From NCBI RefSeq assembly GCF_963678635.1, contig NC_087063.1, positions 20,590,701 to 20,654,700 of the forward strand: a stretch of 64,000 bases of DNA, given 5' to 3'. This DNA is from Symsagittifera roscoffensis. Its lineage: Eukaryota > Xenacoelomorpha > Acoela > Convolutidae. Of the stretch, positions 33,408-43,451 are shown in pieces (the stretch's first letter is position 1; each line of letters opens with the position of its first letter). Under the pieces are notes generated by a model. The model was not told the DNA's origin. It saw only the letters and a list, made by a program, of their open reading frames with translations, and made no database searches. Both the position numbers and the translations under genes were made by a program.

Positions 33408-33815
33408 TGAGTTAGGACCGAAGTGTAACTCATAGAGTAATTTCGGATAGGGTACACCGTCTGCTCGTCACGCTATCTTATTTTCGGCCGGATAGATTCG
33501 TGCAACTTCTTAGTCTAATACCGATCCTAATCTTACTCTTATACTATCTAGTCTCAGGTTGTTTAACTAGTCTCTGCTAGGCTCAATAGATCTAGGGTAT
33601 ACTGGTTTATTGCGGCTGCTGAAGTGCTCGGGAGAGTCCAACTAATTTCTAAGTTAAATTCAAATCTCTCTGGTGCTGAAATTACAAGTAACTTCAGCAC
33701 TTACAAATAAGTGGGTTGTTAGTTAGATGGATCATGATTGGTTAATATTAAATACTTTACATTGGTAAAACATTTAATTTATCCAATCATAAAATATAGT
33801 TTAGATCAGGTTCCA
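33408..33815 (-). repeat. 3' LTR of the large element
   Basis: 408 bp, TGAGTTAGG…GGTTCCA on the plus strand, identical as read to 51853-52260. The GTGCTGAA…TTCAGCAC hairpin is at 33673-33700. The block AAAACCCGGATGGG just inside it (33816-33829, minus strand) stands where the polypurine tract is expected. Confidence 0.93.
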
Positions 33816-35374
33816 CCCATCCGGGTTTTACAGAGTTTTTTTGAACAGTTCTTCTGTAATTCAAGGGTGGATGATGGACGTTGGTATTTGGCGAACATCA
33901 TAATTTTCTTTCGCTTCTTCTTGTGACAACGACTGAGTCTCTGCAACAAAGTCAATTCTGATTCCAGAATGGTTGGCTATGTCAGGTTTTTCTGTTCTGC
34001 GTGGAGAACTTCTTTTGTGTATGATCTAGTTTGGGAATGGCGTGGAGATTGTGCGTGGAGGGGATGCCTGGTTACTCGGATCTGTACGTATACTTGAACA
34101 TCGAGGTGGTCATTGGTCTAGTTCAATGAAGTCCTTTTCTGCGAAGTCAAGTCGTACTCTAAATCCTTTGAGTTGTGATTGTGAGCGGCATATCGATTGT
34201 AGTTGGTCATTCTCTCTCGAGTGTAGTGAGGTCGTCTTGTCTTTTGATGTTCGTCCTTGGTGTTGTATTCTGATCTATATATTGCATCATGTGATTTTAC
34301 ATTTTATAAAACTTTTATTAGTTTAATATTTTTTATAATGATTTTAGTTAGTTGTTTTCACAAAAGCTTTTTGTTTTAGTTCGGTTATTTTGAAGAGTTA
34401 CTCACCCTTGAGTAGCTCTTATTAAAAATAAAGGTGTGGTCACAAAGCGTGGATGTAGCGCGGTGGGTTAGGCCGGCTATAGAGCATGCTCAGGACGTCC
34501 TTTCCTGGTGGGTTAGGCCAGGAGTGGGAGTATGATTTCATGCGGTGTTTGTGAGGGGTCCTGTTATGTGACAACGTTTTATGTTGGGTTTGTTGTGGTT
34601 TTACTTATGTCTTGTTGGTTATGTACTTTTTCCAAAAAGCAAATTGTTTGTGGTATGGGTTTGTCTTTCGACTTTTTTGTGTTTTATTATTTCTTTCTAA
34701 GACTTTGTAATAGTCTTCAAAAGAATAAATTATCCAGTTTTAAACTGGGTTAATCCGGTTTGGGTACCGTTGGTTTCCTTTTCTAAGTCATGCTGTTATT
34801 CTATGATTTGTGGTATTTAGTAAGCTGCGTTGGTTAGTTTTGTTTAGTATATGATTCCTTTCCAACCGGGTTAAAGGAAAGTTTGAAACATGTTATTGTA
34901 TGTTAGAGTTGTTGAGTGTGAAAACTTGAAACTGAAATTCATTATTTTAAGCAATTCTTCGTGGGCGAGCTGTGCGAGTGTGGATAGAATTTCTGTGCGA
35001 ATGAATGAAAATATCAAAAGGTTAGTACTGCAATTGCATTTTATTAATTTACTACATAGAATTTAGAAATTTACTGCTAGTTATGGGAGAATTTTAAGAT
35101 ACAAATTTTCATCATATGTAGATTTACTGCTTTTGGGGGGAAATTTTATAAATTAATTTACTGCATTGGTATTATATTTATTTAATTGTTGGTGCAAAAG
35201 TTTAATAGGGTCTTAAACAGTTTTGAAGAAGTTTGCTATTTTTTATTTTTCTTTTGTGAATTTTTCAGATGATCTAGGATGAAGGCTAAAAATCTAAAGA
35301 AAACATGAATAAAGAATGGTGAGTTTTTAATACTGTAATTAATTAGTAATATTTACTTAATTCATACTTACCTG
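33816..35374 (-). other. Long 3' non-coding region of the large element
   Basis: About 1.5 kb between the last ORF and the 3' LTR. Much of it (to about 35000) matches the 9000-10155 part of the deleted element, including the CTATAGCCGGCCTAACCCAC block, so it is conserved between relatives although no ORF is conserved in it. Confidence 0.6.
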
Positions 35375-37174
35375 TTAGTCGTCGGGGAAAAAACCGTGGG
35401 GGAAGATGTCGTGAATTAGTTCTGAAGTTGTTAGTAGTTTAGCTAAGATGCGGATGATATTTTTAGTTTGAAGCAGTGGCCAAAGCAATTGAAGTGCCTT
35501 AATAGTGGTTAGTTCTTCAGTGCCTACTGCAAACTCATAAGGTGTGTTTTGGATTAAGTTATATAATTTGTGGTTAAATTTAGTGTTGTGGATGAATTCT
35601 AAAATTGGGATTTCTATAGGTTGTAGGAACTCGTGCGGGATAAGGAAGGGTCGGGATTCTTCGGCGTTGAAGGTCTTGGTGATGGGGCAGAAAATGTACA
35701 TTTGGGTTATGGGGTCATAATTACGAAGAATACCATGGAGGTTAGTGTCTTTAATACAATATGTGAAATTTAGGAAATATGGTGAAGTGTATTTTGAATT
35801 GATGAATTGGAAACGATGGTGTGGTTGTCTAGAGGGTGTGTGGAGGTCAAAGTGATTTTGGATGAAACGATAGTAACTGTATGTATGTGTTTGTTTAGTG
35901 CGCAACATAATATCGTGTGAGCAGTGTAAATCTCTTTCGTGTGGTGCAAGGAAATGAAAGGTTAGTGAAAATATTTGGAAGCGTTCTTTAAAACTTTCGT
36001 ATGCTTGTGTGTCTGTTAGTGCTTCTGAAATAATGTGATCAAACTTGCGGTCGAAGATGTTTAGTGTAAATATATATGGTGTCTTGATGAAAAATTTCTC
36101 GGTGATTTGTGGATTAGCGAAGCGATCGTCGTCTAAGAATTGATCTTGGTTAGCTCTAATGATGTTGTGATCGTAGTATTCTAGTGTATATTCATTAGCT
36201 CTAGGTGCAGTGTGTATTTTTAGTGATTTTTTATATCCAACGTAAGTAAATTGTCTAGCGGTTAGTGGTGTAGTGAGTTGATATAGCATGTCCTTGTTTC
36301 GTTCTATATCGATGGAAGTGCTGGATAAAGGTAAGCAAAGAGGGTTAGTGAAATGATAGTATGAGGTCCAAGAGAGAGTGGGCATTAAAACGTATTCATC
36401 TACAAAGTTGCGTGTTTCGTTAGCGTCGTGAGGGGTGTTTAAAGTGCATTGTGGAAACGAGGGTAAGGTGATAGCTAAAAATTCTTTAGTGTTAGTATGC
36501 TGGGGGTGGTTGATGTATTCACGGGCTGTTCCTGGTTTTGCTGGGAAAGGATGGTTGGGGAATTTTCTTTTAAAAGTGCGGTAAGCTCTATTAGTGTTTA
36601 GTGAAGATATAGTGGATGTGGATGATGGTGTTAATGATTCAGTATAATTTGAAGAGGGTGTAGGGGGATTGGATGAAATTGTAGTGGAGGAGATTTGGTT
36701 TATGGTCGGGGTGTTAAGGTGGTAGGGTTGCTGTTGGAGGGTAATAAAATTATCTAGCTCTGAGGAGATTCGGGGGGTGTCTGGAGAATGAGATGATTGG
36801 TCAGATTGGTATGAGGAGTAGGTTGGGGTAACTTGGGAAGCATAAGAGGGTGTCGGAGTGATTGGGTCAGGGTTATTGGACAATATGGGTTGAAAAGGAG
36901 GTTGAGAAAAATTAGAAGGGTTATGAAAATTATTGGATGGGGATGGTTCTGAGTCGGCAAATTCATCGGGGGTTTCAATATTCGGGTTATTTAGCTGTGA
37001 GATGGAGTATAAAACTGAAATATGTGAGTTAGTGTCGGAATTCATGCCTGATGTTACATTGCTAGATGGAAAATCGGGTGGCGGAAAAGCAAAAAGTGGT
37101 ATTATTGGGATTGGGGAGGTAAGATTGGTTGGGTGGGAATTTGATCGGTGTAGTGATCCAAGTTGGCGGCTCAT
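35375..37174 (-). CDS. Orphan accessory ORF of the large element, 599 residues
   Basis: The first ~200 residues are rich in Ser, Thr, Pro and Asn and look disordered (many SNP, TPS and SSS runs). Residues ~205-599 look folded, with aromatic-rich segments such as WTSYYHFTNPLCLP and SYYRFIQNHFDLH. There is no signal peptide or membrane segment. Its start codon overlaps the stop of the envelope-like region in an ATGA arrangement. I recognise no family; a structural, nucleic-acid-binding or regulatory role in the element are all possible. Confidence 0.6.
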   Translation of the reverse strand: MSRQLGSLHRSNSHPTNLTSPIPIIPLFAFPPPDFPSSNVTSGMNSDTNSHISVLYSISQLNNPNIETPDEFADSEPSPSNNFHNPSNFSQPPFQPILSNNPDPITPTPSYASQVTPTYSSYQSDQSSHSPDTPRISSELDNFITLQQQPYHLNTPTINQISSTTISSNPPTPSSNYTESLTPSSTSTISSLNTNRAYRTFKRKFPNHPFPAKPGTAREYINHPQHTNTKEFLAITLPSFPQCTLNTPHDANETRNFVDEYVLMPTLSWTSYYHFTNPLCLPLSSTSIDIERNKDMLYQLTTPLTARQFTYVGYKKSLKIHTAPRANEYTLEYYDHNIIRANQDQFLDDDRFANPQITEKFFIKTPYIFTLNIFDRKFDHIISEALTDTQAYESFKERFQIFSLTFHFLAPHERDLHCSHDIMLRTKQTHTYSYYRFIQNHFDLHTPSRQPHHRFQFINSKYTSPYFLNFTYCIKDTNLHGILRNYDPITQMYIFCPITKTFNAEESRPFLIPHEFLQPIEIPILEFIHNTKFNHKLYNLIQNTPYEFAVGTEELTTIKALQLLWPLLQTKNIIRILAKLLTTSELIHDIFPHGFFPDD

Positions 37175-39788
37175 CGTGGGCTAAAAAAATGATTATTTTG
37201 AGACTGAAAAGCGGTGGTATGGGGTTGTTCAATAATTTGTTCATAAGTATTATCATCTTGTGACTGGTGTGTCATTATATGTTGGACGGGACTTTGTGAT
37301 GTATTGAGTCGAAAATTTGGATTATGTGTGATTGCTAAATTTCGAAAATTTCGTGGGACTAGGGATAGTGGATGGTTATTTGGTAGGGGTGGTAATTGTG
37401 GTGCCGTTGGCTGTGTGTCGACATTGTTATGTTCTTCGTCGTATGTATTTTGTCGTGTTGTTATTTTTGTGTTATATTCTTTTATTTGTGCGTCTAAAAG
37501 AATTTTGTTTATAGATGTAGAAAAGATTCCAAAAAATCCTGCAAATAGTATGCGTGCTACACTTGCTTGTCTGTTTACTTGTGTGTGTATAGCACATGTG
37601 TTGTAGATTCCTTTTAAAAGTGAGAAAAGAAATCCAATAAAGTTAAACATTGCGTATAAAATAGTCAATTTTTCTAAGATGTAGTAGGGCCATCCTAGAA
37701 AATCGAGGATCTCATTTTTGAGTGTAACAAAGCTAAAAATGTTAATTGGTGATATATCTTGGGGACGGTATTTTTCACCGTTTAGATATATATAATCTTT
37801 AATGTCTTTAAAATATCCGCTATAGTCTTGGGTGTAGATATCGGCAAATCCTGCGGTTTCTGCAAGTTTGCGTAAATTTTGGTCTATTGATTGTCTTTGT
37901 ATAGTGTCCATTTGTGTTAATAATTCTTGGAATTGTTGTGTTCTAATGTGATGTTGAATATCTGATTTTGAATAGATTCCTATTGATTGTAAGTCTATAT
38001 TTGGGTTTCGAGCAATAGCGCGAATGCTTTCTGGTGAAAATTTTTTGAGTGATTGCATTAATGTGGGATATGGAGTGAGAAGATAATATTTATTTTCATC
38101 AGGGTTTAGTTGTACTACATTGTGGCTATTTTCTGATCCACATGGGACTGCGGTATCCCAGAAATAGGTTCTTCGTGAAAGTGTATCCACGAAATGTACT
38201 TTATTCTTATAAAAGATAGGGATTCTTTTATAACATCGTTTATCTTCAAAAACGTATAGTGGTGATACTTTTTGGTACAAGTATAAAACCATAAGATGTT
38301 TCCTTCATAGTCTAAAAAATTTGATCTATTTCCTGATAATAAGTATCCTGCGTAGGGTATTTTTAATACTGCTAGCGCAAGTGATTGTAATATTTGTGTT
38401 CGTTCTAATTCGCATAGTTGGTGTAGTGTTTCTAATTCGGAGAGTGACATTTCTTGAAAAATGCGGCTAATTGTATAGTCTAGTTTCATATCCAAATGAA
38501 TATCATAGTGGATATTACCGAAATATGTAGTATTCATTAGTGATAATTCTTGTAAGCGTGTGCTTCTGGTGTCATAAGGTTTTAGATGTCCACCAGGTTG
38601 TCCGTTACTTTTTTCAAAATTAACTGGTATATAGGATGTTCCTTCGTTTAGAGGATGACCTGTGGCATATGGGTCGATTTTTACTTTTCCAGTGGTCATG
38701 TCGAATCCTTTTTCGTATTCAACTAATATTTCAGAGTATTGTGTTCTGTGAAGTGGATTCCTGTATTTACATGCAAGTTCTGTTTCTTGATATATTTGAA
38801 AACGTGTCAATTTATTTTCTATATTGTCTATGTTTCTAAAATCGGAACTTAGTTTGCGTGATTGATGGACTTGTTCATATGGAATTGATTGTATAAAATA
38901 TTTTTCGTGAAATTTTATCATACGAGCGTGTATTTTTGCTACTTGAAATGTTGTACATGTATCTTCGGGGAACCAAACAATTGTTGCTTGTGTTCTCGTT
39001 GTAGGGTCGCAATATCCTTGATCATTTTTACAAGGTAGTCGGATTCCTTGATAGATCATTGTATTATCAGATAAATCTCGTGTGAGTTGTATTTTTTCGA
39101 GTTGTATTTTCCAATCGAAAAACATTATTTCTTGGTATCCTTTATTTTTCGTGTCTGCTTTGCAGTTTGATGGGTTATTTATACCAATGTGTGGTATCCA
39201 ATGTTTATCATGTAGGTCATAGGTTAATCGTCCGTGTGCGCCGTTATACGGGTATTTTTCGTCTAGTTTTATATGTCCTTGGTGTCTTTCAAGTTGTGAT
39301 TGATGTACAGAGTCTGAAAAAACTTGAAAATTAACTAATTTTCTTTGGGAGTTTTTATTTCGTGTGATGTTTAGTCTAAGTAATTCATTTTTACAATCGT
39401 CGGGATTGAGATGTAAAAGACGTTCTATATTACTTTGATAGAATGATTCATGGTCAAGTCGGTTTTTGTTTCCGTTCGAGACTTGTGAACAATGTACTTT
39501 CTTTTCGGAAAATGTCGCTGTGAATTTATAACCTGTAACTGTTGTTGCTCGGGCTTTGGAATAGAGTGTTGCTATTATATCTGTGGTTTCTATAGCTTGT
39601 GGTTCTGTTTCACATTGTGATACTTGATTTATTGCATATTTGTGTAGTGTTTTTTGTTCATTTTCTTCGCAATCGTAATGTGTTACTAATAAATCTTGTG
39701 GTCCTGTACGAGGGGAAGGGTTTATGTTTTGATTTGAGGTTACTAGAAAAGGGAGTTGGAGAAAAATTAATAATTTTAGAATATACAT
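37171..39788 (-). CDS. Envelope-like glycoprotein region
   Basis: It starts with MYILKLLIFLQLPFLVTS, a clear signal peptide. A Cys- and His-rich ectodomain follows, with many paired cysteines and N-glycosylation sites. Further on comes CYKRIPIFYKNKVHFVD, then LLTPYP and GIYSKSDI, and a long hydrophobic segment near the C-terminus (KLTILYAMFNFIGFLFSLLKGIY, given approximately) that would anchor it. The CY.RIP.FY…FVD…TP.P…GIY pattern recalls the glycoproteins of chuviruses and related mononegavirus-like viruses captured by other LTR elements, but this is from memory and needs a profile search. The region looks close to whole, with perhaps one break. Envelope genes of this family are normally expressed from a spliced RNA. 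Confidence 0.6.
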
Positions 39789-40912
39789 GTGTATGATAAT
39801 CCTGAGTATGGGTTATAAAATGTAATGTAACCAATTGTGTTTTTGGTGTATCTGTCGTATTTATATATTACTTCAGTAGTTATAAACGGTGGTGGTAGTG
39901 ATTGAGCTGTTATGTTAGGTGGATTTAATGGGTAGGGATGTTGGGTAATGTTATTTAACTTAACTGTGATTTCAAACTTTAATTGTAAACTGTTTTGTTG
40001 GAGTATTTGAATATTGTGATCACGGATATCGTTATGAATATCTTGGCGATATTGTAATCTATTAAGTGCCCAGTTATGAAGGCGGTTACTTTCTTGATGT
40101 TGTCCAAATAATGGTGGAGGTGCTGTGAATGTATTCCAATCTAGTCTTAAAGGAATATTTATTGATGATTGTTCTCGATATCTGGCGTCGAGATTATTTG
40201 GAAAATTTAAGTTAAAGGGTGGTGGTGAAAATTGGCTTATTGATGGTGTTGATGGTAGTGATAATGTTTCTGGTAGTGATGAGGATGTTGTTGTATCCGT
40301 AGAAATATCTATGGGGTCATTGACTAAATTTGGTTCACCTTGTGTAAATGAATGTGTAGTCCAATATGGTAGTCGTGATGTTAGGTTTGGGGGGTTAAAA
40401 GGATTTTCTCGTGCTTGTTCAGATGTTGGTGTTGAACCTAAGTAGTCTGAAGGTAGACTTGAAGTGCTTCGTTGTGAAAAAAGTGTAGGAGTTTCTGGTG
40501 TGATACCAGTGGTGTTTTCTGGAGTGGTTTGTGATGGGGATTGAGGTATATCAAAATGAACTCGGGGAGTTTGAAAATTTCTATTTCGTCGAGGATGTAT
40601 AATTTGTCTATTTATTTCTGTTGTGTTTTGGTTTTGACTAAGGTTTCGTATTCTACTTAGTTCTTGTGGTAGTGTTGGGTAAAGGTTGTATGTTGGTTCA
40701 CTTAGGGATGCTTGTCGTTGAACTGGTTCTAGTGGTTCAGATAAACGAGCGTGCCGTTCTTCAAAAGTGTATGGATTGTCTTGAAAAGAAATTCGTGTAG
40801 ATGTTTGAGGATTTTGAGTAGTTGAAGGTGGTGTTGGATTATCTTGGGATGATGTCGGTGAAGACTGATTCTGTGACTGTTGGGTAGCAATTTTTGATGG
40901 ATTTTTGAATTT
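39776..40912 (-). CDS. Ser/Thr/Pro-rich open frame without ATG, ~378 codons
   Basis: This minus-strand frame stays open for 1.1 kb yet contains no ATG. The first two thirds are rich in Ser, Thr, Pro, Asn and Gln and look disordered. The last third seems folded (LDWNTFTAPPPLFGQHQE, then HNWALNRLQYRQDIH). It ends 13 bases into the envelope-like region. Length and codon pattern argue against chance. If translated it would need splicing, as env messages in LTR elements use, or a non-ATG start. Function unknown. Confidence 0.5.
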   Translation of the reverse strand, partial: KFKNPSKIATQQSQNQSSPTSSQDNPTPPSTTQNPQTSTRISFQDNPYTFEERHARLSEPLEPVQRQASLSEPTYNLYPTLPQELSRIRNLSQNQNTTEINRQIIHPRRNRNFQTPRVHFDIPQSPSQTTPENTTGITPETPTLFSQRSTSSLPSDYLGSTPTSEQARENPFNPPNLTSRLPYWTTHSFTQGEPNLVNDPIDISTDTTTSSSLPETLSLPSTPSISQFSPPPFNLNFPNNLDARYREQSSINIPLRLDWNTFTAPPPLFGQHQESNRLHNWALNRLQYRQDIHNDIRDHNIQILQQNSLQLKFEITVKLNNITQHPYPLNPPNITAQSLPPPFITTEVIYKYDRYTKNTIGYITFYNPYSGLSYTCIF

Positions 40913-40917
40913 TTACT

Positions 40918-41106
40918 TTAGTGGGAAGGTTTATGTTTATTATAATATTCTTCCAGAAAAATAATTAGAAAAATTGTTGCTAGGGCAAATGTGATGATTG
41001 CTTTCTTTATACATTTACATATTGTCAAAATGAGGGATGATAAAAATGTTATGAAAATTACAAACAATAAAAAAATATCAGTTCTACTGAAAATTGTTCG
41101 TATCAT
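40918..41106 (-). CDS. Tiny membrane protein ORF of the large element, 62 residues
   Basis: Two hydrophobic segments (IFLLFVIFITFLSSLILTI and AIITFALATIFLIIFL) separated by a basic CKCIKK turn suggest a hairpin membrane protein. Its ATG overlaps the stop of the preceding 76-residue ORF as ATGA, a layout suited to termination-reinitiation. It resembles viral viroporin-size proteins only in size and shape. Confidence 0.4.
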   Translation of the reverse strand: MIRTIFSRTDIFLLFVIFITFLSSLILTICKCIKKAIITFALATIFLIIFLEEYYNKHKPSH

Positions 41107-41333
41107 TTAGACAAGTTGTTAAAATCGTACCTGTGGATATATTCAAGGGTTTTGGAAAGTTGGAGGAATAGTTCGAGTATAGTGTAGAAAATTAAAAAAA
41201 TGTTACAAAAAATGATTAGGATTATTAGAAAATATTCAAGTATATCAAAAAGAAATATTATAAAGGCTTCAAGTATTGAAAAAAAATGTTTAAAATTTAT
41301 AAGTATTTGAGCAACTGTTTGAGAGAAGAGCAT
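41103..41333 (-). CDS. Tiny membrane protein ORF of the large element, 76 residues
   Basis: The central ~45 residues are almost wholly Ile, Leu and Phe with Tyr (ILEYFLIILIIFCNIFLIFY), consistent with one long or two membrane segments. It overlaps the following 62-residue ORF by four bases. The AT-rich, Phe/Ile/Leu-rich composition calls for caution, as AT-rich DNA makes such frames by chance. Confidence 0.35.
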   Translation of the reverse strand: MLFSQTVAQILINFKHFFSILEAFIIFLFDILEYFLIILIIFCNIFLIFYTILELFLQLSKTLEYIHRYDFNNLSK

Positions 41334-41933
41334 TTAAGAAATGATCTCTTGGTCGAATATTTTTTGCTGTTTGAGGCGATTTTCTAGTGTGGTCGAATTA
41401 TTTATTAGTTTTTTGACAAGTGGGTTGAGTTTTGTAAAAAATTGTTGGGGGCAATTTTTATGGTGACTGGGAGGTCGTCTTTTTCTTTATTTTTGTTTGT
41501 CAAATGATCCGGGGTATGGTAAGATTTTTATACTTTAGGCTAATTAAAATCTTCATTTTGTTACTTTAGGCTAAGTTATCAAATTTGTTTTGGGGGTATT
41601 CGTGGTCTGAGTTGGGGAAATATTGTTGATCTTTGGGTTATTAGATAAGGGAGGGGTACGGTATTATGGTGATATTTATTTTAGCTGTCAAGTTGGAGTG
41701 GTTTGCTTATTTTTGACCTGGAGGTTGTAAAGTTATAGTTAGAGATGTGCCTGGAGTTCTAGATTATTCGTCTAATTGATCTTAGTTTGAGTTAGAGAAA
41801 GTGGCGGATTGGATGAATCCTATTGGTCTATTTTGAACTAGAATTATTGCGTACTTGTGAGCATGTTATTTTGAAAAATTGAAATGAAAAATGTTACGGA
41901 GGTTTCAAGATTGTGAAGTATAAAATCTTAAAA
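41334..41933 (-). other. Non-coding spacer after integrase
   Basis: About 600 bases with no open frame on the element's strand, between integrase and the small membrane ORFs. It could hold splice acceptors for the downstream ORFs, but I cannot pick one. Confidence 0.35.
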
Positions 41934-43439
41934 TTACTTTTTAAATTCTACTTTTTTTAATATTTTAGATTGGGGGATGAACATTTTGTAGTTTTTACGT
42001 GGTTGATTTCGGAGTCTTGTTGTTTTTCTATGTTCAGATTTGTCTATTTCTTCTTGGGGTATTATTTGTTCTGTCATTTTTCTATTTTTTCTTGGTTTTG
42101 GAGATTCTTTATGGTTTTGTGTATTGTTTTTGGTGGCGGTTGGTTTTGTGTTTTGATTTTCGGTGGGGTTATCATTTTGTTCTGTGTTTTTCAGATGTGG
42201 TTCGTTTTGAATGATTTTTAATCCTGTGAAAGAATATAATTGAGTTAATTCGCGGAGTGCGTATTCTTTTGGGTAATAAGGTAATAGGTTGTTTCGGTGC
42301 TGAACGATTTCTTTTTTGTTTGAGTCGGTAATTTTATATGTGACATCAGTGGGTTTTGCAATTATTTGGTAGGGTCCTTTTCGGAGGGGTTGTAATTTTT
42401 TAGAAATTCCTTTTTGAGTATTAAAATTAGGTATTAAAACAAATGTTCCAATTTTTAAATCGGAAGCTGGTGTAAAACGTGAATTGATTTGGTCATTTAT
42501 GTTTTGTCTTTGTAATAACTTTTTCGTTATTTTTTGGTAAATTTCATTGTGTTTCTTATCTCTATTTAAAATCCATTCGGTGTGTGTACCGGAGGCTAAT
42601 TTAAGAATTTGTGGGTGATGAAAATGATCTTCATCGTGTGTATGTAAAGGTAGGTTATAACAAATTGAGTCTTTATTTGGTTGACAATAACCTTGTGCGT
42701 TTTTATGAGAATTTGCTGTAAACATTATTGGTTTGCGTGGCTTTTGGTTAAAAACCATTTCGTATGGTGACATTCCTAAAGTTGTCGTAATTTGTGAATT
42801 ATATGCTAAGGGAAATAATTTTACATCTGCTGACCATTCGGTATATTTTGTATCATTTCCGTTGATGATACATCTAAGATATTCTTGTAATGAACGGTTC
42901 ATACCTTCGACTAAGCCGTTTGTCCAAGGTGCATGAGATGTACGTGGTTTGTGTTTAATGTTATATAAATGACATAGTGTGATAATTTCATTATTTATGA
43001 ATTCTGTACCGTTGTCTGTAACTAAAATTTCTGGTAGTCCGAATTTTGCTATCCAGTGTTCATAGAGTGTTGTGTAAGCGTAATAAGCGTTACAATGTGG
43101 TACTGGGTTAAGTGCTACATAATGTGTAAATGCGTCAACAATTACCATAATGTAGGAGTTTCCTTCTGATGAGGGTGAAATTGGTCCTTTAGTATCAAAT
43201 GAGATACGATGATTAAAGTACAAACTTTGTCCTTTAAAATCTTGTTTTTGTGCTATTTGTTTTTGATTTGGGTAAGGTTTATTTAGTTGACATACTATAC
43301 AGTCATTGCATAGTACTTTTATCCAAATTGGTGCATTTGGGAAGTAAAAATTTTGTATAAAGTTTGAATATGTTTTTTCTGATCCAGAGTGTCCTTTAAT
43401 ATTTTGTGTATGTGAAATATTAAAAGCTATAAGAATCAT
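41934..43439 (-). CDS. Integrase of the large element
   Basis: This 501-residue frame has an HHCC zinc-binding N-terminus (H..NIKGHSG…CNDCIVC, residues ~10-53), a DDE core (FDTKGP at ~83, VTDNGTEF at ~140, HAPWTNGLVEGMNRS at ~170-183), a chromo-/SH3-like C-terminal part (KIGTFVLIPNFN…LQPLRKGPYQIIAK…HRNNLLPYY) and a Lys/Asn/Gln-rich tail. It would join element DNA to the host chromosome. It follows the gag-pol frame directly. Confidence 0.88.
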   Translation of the reverse strand: MILIAFNISHTQNIKGHSGSEKTYSNFIQNFYFPNAPIWIKVLCNDCIVCQLNKPYPNQKQIAQKQDFKGQSLYFNHRISFDTKGPISPSSEGNSYIMVIVDAFTHYVALNPVPHCNAYYAYTTLYEHWIAKFGLPEILVTDNGTEFINNEIITLCHLYNIKHKPRTSHAPWTNGLVEGMNRSLQEYLRCIINGNDTKYTEWSADVKLFPLAYNSQITTTLGMSPYEMVFNQKPRKPIMFTANSHKNAQGYCQPNKDSICYNLPLHTHDEDHFHHPQILKLASGTHTEWILNRDKKHNEIYQKITKKLLQRQNINDQINSRFTPASDLKIGTFVLIPNFNTQKGISKKLQPLRKGPYQIIAKPTDVTYKITDSNKKEIVQHRNNLLPYYPKEYALRELTQLYSFTGLKIIQNEPHLKNTEQNDNPTENQNTKPTATKNNTQNHKESPKPRKNRKMTEQIIPQEEIDKSEHRKTTRLRNQPRKNYKMFIPQSKILKKVEFKK

Positions 43440-43451
43440 ACTTAAAGGGAG

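Noticed and set aside
34042-34753. Plus-strand frames of 73-94 codons in the 3' region of the large element
   Set aside because: Opposite to the element's coding strand and not conserved in the deleted relative.
36754-37256. Short frames on both strands over the start of the 599-residue ORF
   Set aside because: Shadows of the Ser/Thr/Pro codon-rich region.
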